From Alsobacter sp045348435 (GTDB lineage: Bacteria; Pseudomonadota; Alphaproteobacteria; Rhizobiales; Beijerinckiaceae): DNA of 64,000 nucleotides. This document shows positions 61,680 through 64,000 of this stretch, in pieces. The DNA lies in assembly GCF_045348435.1 (NCBI RefSeq), contig NZ_CP157484.1:1116001-1180000 (forward strand). Direction: 5' to 3'. Both the position numbers and the translations under genes were made by a program. The number at the start of each line of letters is the position of its first letter. The stretch's first letter is position 1. A model generated the notes under the pieces. It saw nothing but the letters and a program-made list of their open reading frames with translations, searched no databases and had not been told where the DNA came from.

Positions 61680-63080
61680 ATGACCCATCAGCACATCGCT
61701 TTTGCGAAAGCAGTCCAGCCCATGGCGGCGGCGGAGGGAACCTGCGGGCAGCAGCAGAGTACGCTGGCGATGCGCGCAGAGGTCCTCGACACCCCGCTGC
61801 CGCACACCACCCTGCGCCCACTCAGGGAGGCGCTGAACCGAAAGCGCGCCATTTGGCAGCGCCAGCAGCAATGGGCGCTAGCTGTGGTCGCGCGTCCGCG
61901 GCCCGTGTTTGCGTCGCCCCTGCGCTGGTCCATCATCGTCGCCTTCCTGATTGGAGTCATGATGGCAGCGCGCGCCGCCTTCGCGGCCGACGGCGGACCG
62001 GCCGCCGGGGCGCGATGGGTGTCAGCCTATTTTGTGGGATGGGACGCTCACACCTATCCGCCCAGTCTGATCGATTTTGCGCAGATCTCCCATGTATTGG
62101 CCTTCGCGGTTTTGCCCAATATGGACGGATCACTCGATACAAGCCTCTATCTGGACGATAGTCAGGGACCCCAAGTCGCAAAGGATCTCGTCCGCAGGGC
62201 CCACCTGCAGGCGCGGAAAGCGTTGGTCAGCGTCGGAGGGGCTGGGTTGCACGACCGCTTTGCAGCTGCAGCGTCTGCGCCAGTTCGGCCCCGCTTCGTG
62301 AGCGCGCTCCTGGCCCTGGTCGCCCAGTGGGGATATGATGGCCTAGACTTGGACTGGGAGCCGATCGAAGAGGCGGACTACGACGATTTTCTCGCGCTCG
62401 TCCGCGAGATTCGCCAGGCGCAGCCCTCAATCATCATCACGGTCGCCCTGGGCAGCAAACGCGGGGGCCGGGCGCTCGAGCCTAGCTACCGGCGTTTCTG
62501 CAACGTCCTCGCGCCCTTGGTGGATCAGGTGAATGTGATGACCTACGGCATGGCCGGACCTTGGCAGGGTTGGCTGAGTTGGCACAGTTCCCCGCTGCGC
62601 GGCGACGGGCCTTCTCAACCCATCTCCGTCGCGCAGAATGCTGCCGATCTGGAGCTTGCGGGCGTTCCTCGCTCGAAAATCGGTGTCGGCGTTGGCTTCT
62701 ATGGCCAGGGATGGGGACCACTTGTGACGGGACCACGCCAAAATCTCGCCGGCAACGCCAATGAGGTCTGGATGGTGTTCCGCGACATCAGCCGCAAATA
62801 TATGCCATGGGCGACCGCCTCCTATGATCGGCAGGCCGATGCGGCCTATCTGTCTGTGTGGCCGCCGCGCGACGGGATCTCGTTCATCTCGTACGAGAAT
62901 GAGGCTTCGATCGCGGCGAAGATACGTTTCATTCGGGACACGGGCCTGGGCGGCGCCTTCGTGTGGGACTTATCCAGCGGGCATATCCCTGAAGCGGCCC
63001 GTCCGGACGCCCTGCTTCAGGCTGTCGGCGCTCTGCTCGACCGGGGTTCGCGGCCGTCAGGCTCGGTTTCGACGCCGTAA
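61680..63080 (+). CDS. membrane-anchored GH18-like glycoside hydrolase
   Basis: 466 residues. An 80-residue cytoplasmic N-terminus and a TM/signal-anchor (SIIVAFLIGVMMAARAAFA, about 84-102) precede the catalytic barrel: YFVGWDAHTYPP, KALVSVGGAGLHD, YDGLDLDWEPIEEADYDDF with D220, D223, D225 and E227 of the GH18 DxxDxDxE motif, VMTYGMAG and GAFVWDLSSG. It should cut chitin-like or other N-acetylated glycans outside the cytoplasm. A later GTG at 61884 would make the anchor a normal signal peptide. Convergent with the acyltransferase gene. Confidence 0.85.
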   Translation: MTHQHIAFAKAVQPMAAAEGTCGQQQSTLAMRAEVLDTPLPHTTLRPLREALNRKRAIWQRQQQWALAVVARPRPVFASPLRWSIIVAFLIGVMMAARAAFAADGGPAAGARWVSAYFVGWDAHTYPPSLIDFAQISHVLAFAVLPNMDGSLDTSLYLDDSQGPQVAKDLVRRAHLQARKALVSVGGAGLHDRFAAAASAPVRPRFVSALLALVAQWGYDGLDLDWEPIEEADYDDFLALVREIRQAQPSIIITVALGSKRGGRALEPSYRRFCNVLAPLVDQVNVMTYGMAGPWQGWLSWHSSPLRGDGPSQPISVAQNAADLELAGVPRSKIGVGVGFYGQGWGPLVTGPRQNLAGNANEVWMVFRDISRKYMPWATASYDRQADAAYLSVWPPRDGISFISYENEASIAAKIRFIRDTGLGGAFVWDLSSGHIPEAARPDALLQAVGALLDRGSRPSGSVSTP

Positions 63081-63085
63081 GCGGC

Positions 63086-63808
63086 TCACCGGACCCTTTC
63101 CCGCGCCGGGACCCCCATTACGAGGGCGTCGTCCGCAACGCTTCTGGTGACGACTGAGCCAGCGCCCACCACGGCGCGGACCCCGATGCGGATTCCGGGG
63201 AGCAGGTTCGCGCCCAGGCCGATCGCAGCGCCCCGAGCGATAAAAGGCCCCCGCGTCTCGTCCTCCAAATAGCCATGCCGGCCGATGGCGTTGTCGTTCG
63301 ACGTGCCGACCCCGCCTGAGATGAAGACATCGTCTTCGATCGTCATGTTCCCGGCGAGCCATGAATGGTCCTGGACCCTTACGCGATCGCCAATCTGCGT
63401 GTTGTAGTTGATTGTGACATAGCGCCCGATCATGCATCGCGAGCCGATCCGCGACTGCTCGCGGATTGAAGCACCGTCGCCCAGAAGCGTGGAGGCGCCG
63501 ATCCGTACGTCGGTGAAAATCACCGCGTGCGGCCCGATCGAACAGCCCGGACCGATCTCGACGACGCCTTCGGCGCGAGGGGTTCTGCTGAGTGCCCCCG
63601 CGCCCTTCGGCGGTTTGCCGAGGTAGGCACCGGGAAAGACCTCAACCCCGTCGCCGATCGTGACGCCGTCCTCGATCACCACATGCGGGTGGATGAGCAC
63701 GTCATCGCCGATGGTCACGTCTGAACGTATCACTGCAAAGGGATCGATCCGGACGTTCGAGCCGAGACGCCGAGTCAGCACGACCGCCAGGGAGCTGATC
63801 TGAGACAT
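63086..63808 (-). CDS. left-handed beta-helix (hexapeptide) acyltransferase
   Basis: 240 residues of hexapeptide repeats ([LIV]GxxxxI units): VRIDPFAVIRSDVTIGDDVLIHPHVVIEDGVTIG, then SRIGSRCMIGRYVTINYNTQIG, TIEDDVFISGGVGTSND and IGLGANLLPGIRIGVRAVVGAGSVVTRSV. This is the LpxA/WlbB-like group that N- or O-acetylates nucleotide sugars. The sugar aminotransferase gene upstream supports an N-acetyltransferase acting on an amino sugar. Confidence 0.9.
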   Translation of the reverse strand: MSQISSLAVVLTRRLGSNVRIDPFAVIRSDVTIGDDVLIHPHVVIEDGVTIGDGVEVFPGAYLGKPPKGAGALSRTPRAEGVVEIGPGCSIGPHAVIFTDVRIGASTLLGDGASIREQSRIGSRCMIGRYVTINYNTQIGDRVRVQDHSWLAGNMTIEDDVFISGGVGTSNDNAIGRHGYLEDETRGPFIARGAAIGLGANLLPGIRIGVRAVVGAGSVVTRSVADDALVMGVPARERVR

Positions 63809-64000
63809 GGGACGGTTCCTTGTTCCCGCTAGAGCTTGGTTTTATGAGCGCGTCACAAGGCTGTCGCGCTACCCGGGCGATCGAGCGGGCCTGTTCGCGG
63901 GTGAGTTCCGGGAACATCGGCAGCGACAGGCTTCGCTTCGCGGCGAACTCGGTCTGGGGCATGTCGCCCTCACGGTATCCGAGATGGGCGAACGCGGGCT
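63702..64000 (-). CDS. DegT/DnrJ/EryC1/StrS sugar aminotransferase, C-terminal part
   Basis: The last residues read PAFAHLGYREGDMPQTEFAAKRSLSLPMFPELTREQARSIARVARQ, the typical C-terminus of PLP-dependent sugar aminotransferases (LPxxPxLT). The rest lies beyond the window. The frame stays open for about 50 further residues and overlaps the acyltransferase gene by 107 bp; this tail looks non-coding, so a late frameshift near 63890 may have removed the original stop. Confidence 0.8.
   Translation of the reverse strand, partial: PAFAHLGYREGDMPQTEFAAKRSLSLPMFPELTREQARSIARVARQPCDALIKPSSSGNKEPSHVSDQLPGGRADSASRLERPDRSLCSDTFRRDHRR

Overview
High-GC alphaproteobacterial chromosome, most likely of the Hyphomicrobiales (rhizobial) type. 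The clues are rhizobial-style exopolysaccharide genes (ExoF-, ExoY- and ExoP-like), a complete nos cluster of the Tat-exported NosZ type, and AllR/BhcR-like IclR control of a glyoxylate carboligase. The species cannot be named from sequence alone. I saw no rRNA, tRNA, CRISPR array or intact insertion sequence.

Layout. 0-4.4 kb: the start of a CaiB-type CoA-transferase gene, an enoyl-CoA hydratase, a GntR regulator with two secreted-protein genes, a stand-alone LigD-type 3'-phosphoesterase, and a small secreted protein with a paralogue at 29 kb. 4.5-7.6 kb: a solute-binding protein beside an overlapping nagB-nagA pair for amino-sugar catabolism. 7.6-28.7 kb: a large surface-polysaccharide locus. 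It holds a TolC remnant, a methyltransferase, several glycosyltransferases, an acyltransferase, a Wzm/Wzt-like ABC exporter, chain-length (GumC/ExoP-like), priming (ExoY-like) and OPX (ExoF-like) genes, Wzy- and Wzx-like genes, and GH5 and GH26 hydrolases. The overlapping start/stop codons from 19.8 to 25.8 kb indicate one operon. 29-36.7 kb: metabolic genes (FAA hydrolase, ketopantoate-reductase-like protein, glyoxylate carboligase with a divergent IclR regulator), an AraC regulator and a DUF882 protein.

36.7-42.2 kb is gene-poor accessory sequence. It carries an interrupted reading frame, an unknown gene next to a solitary N6-adenine-type DNA methyltransferase, and long stretches without a convincing gene. 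42.2-51.7 kb is a full nosRZDFYLX cluster plus a cytochrome c, all on the minus strand, so the cell should reduce N2O to N2. 51.8-56.7 kb adds nitrosative-stress and denitrification accessories: a ferritin-like protein, an NsrR-like Rrf2 regulator, a 52-residue membrane protein too short for usual gene finding, a group III truncated haemoglobin, an NnrS-like fragment and norEF-like genes without norCB.

53.9-60 kb looks like a decaying denitrification island. I find a frameshifted PAS-domain remnant, a Crp/Fnr-type DNA-binding remnant, and a 5'-truncated, frameshifted copper nitrite reductase (nirK), with small hypothetical genes, a GAF protein and a cupin between them. The window ends with a GH18-like membrane-anchored hydrolase, a hexapeptide acyltransferase and the 3' end of a DegT-family sugar aminotransferase, probably the edge of another glycan locus.

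The likely physiology is a truncated denitrifier that consumes N2O and detoxifies NO, with nitrite reduction lost at this locus, plus substantial exopolysaccharide production.
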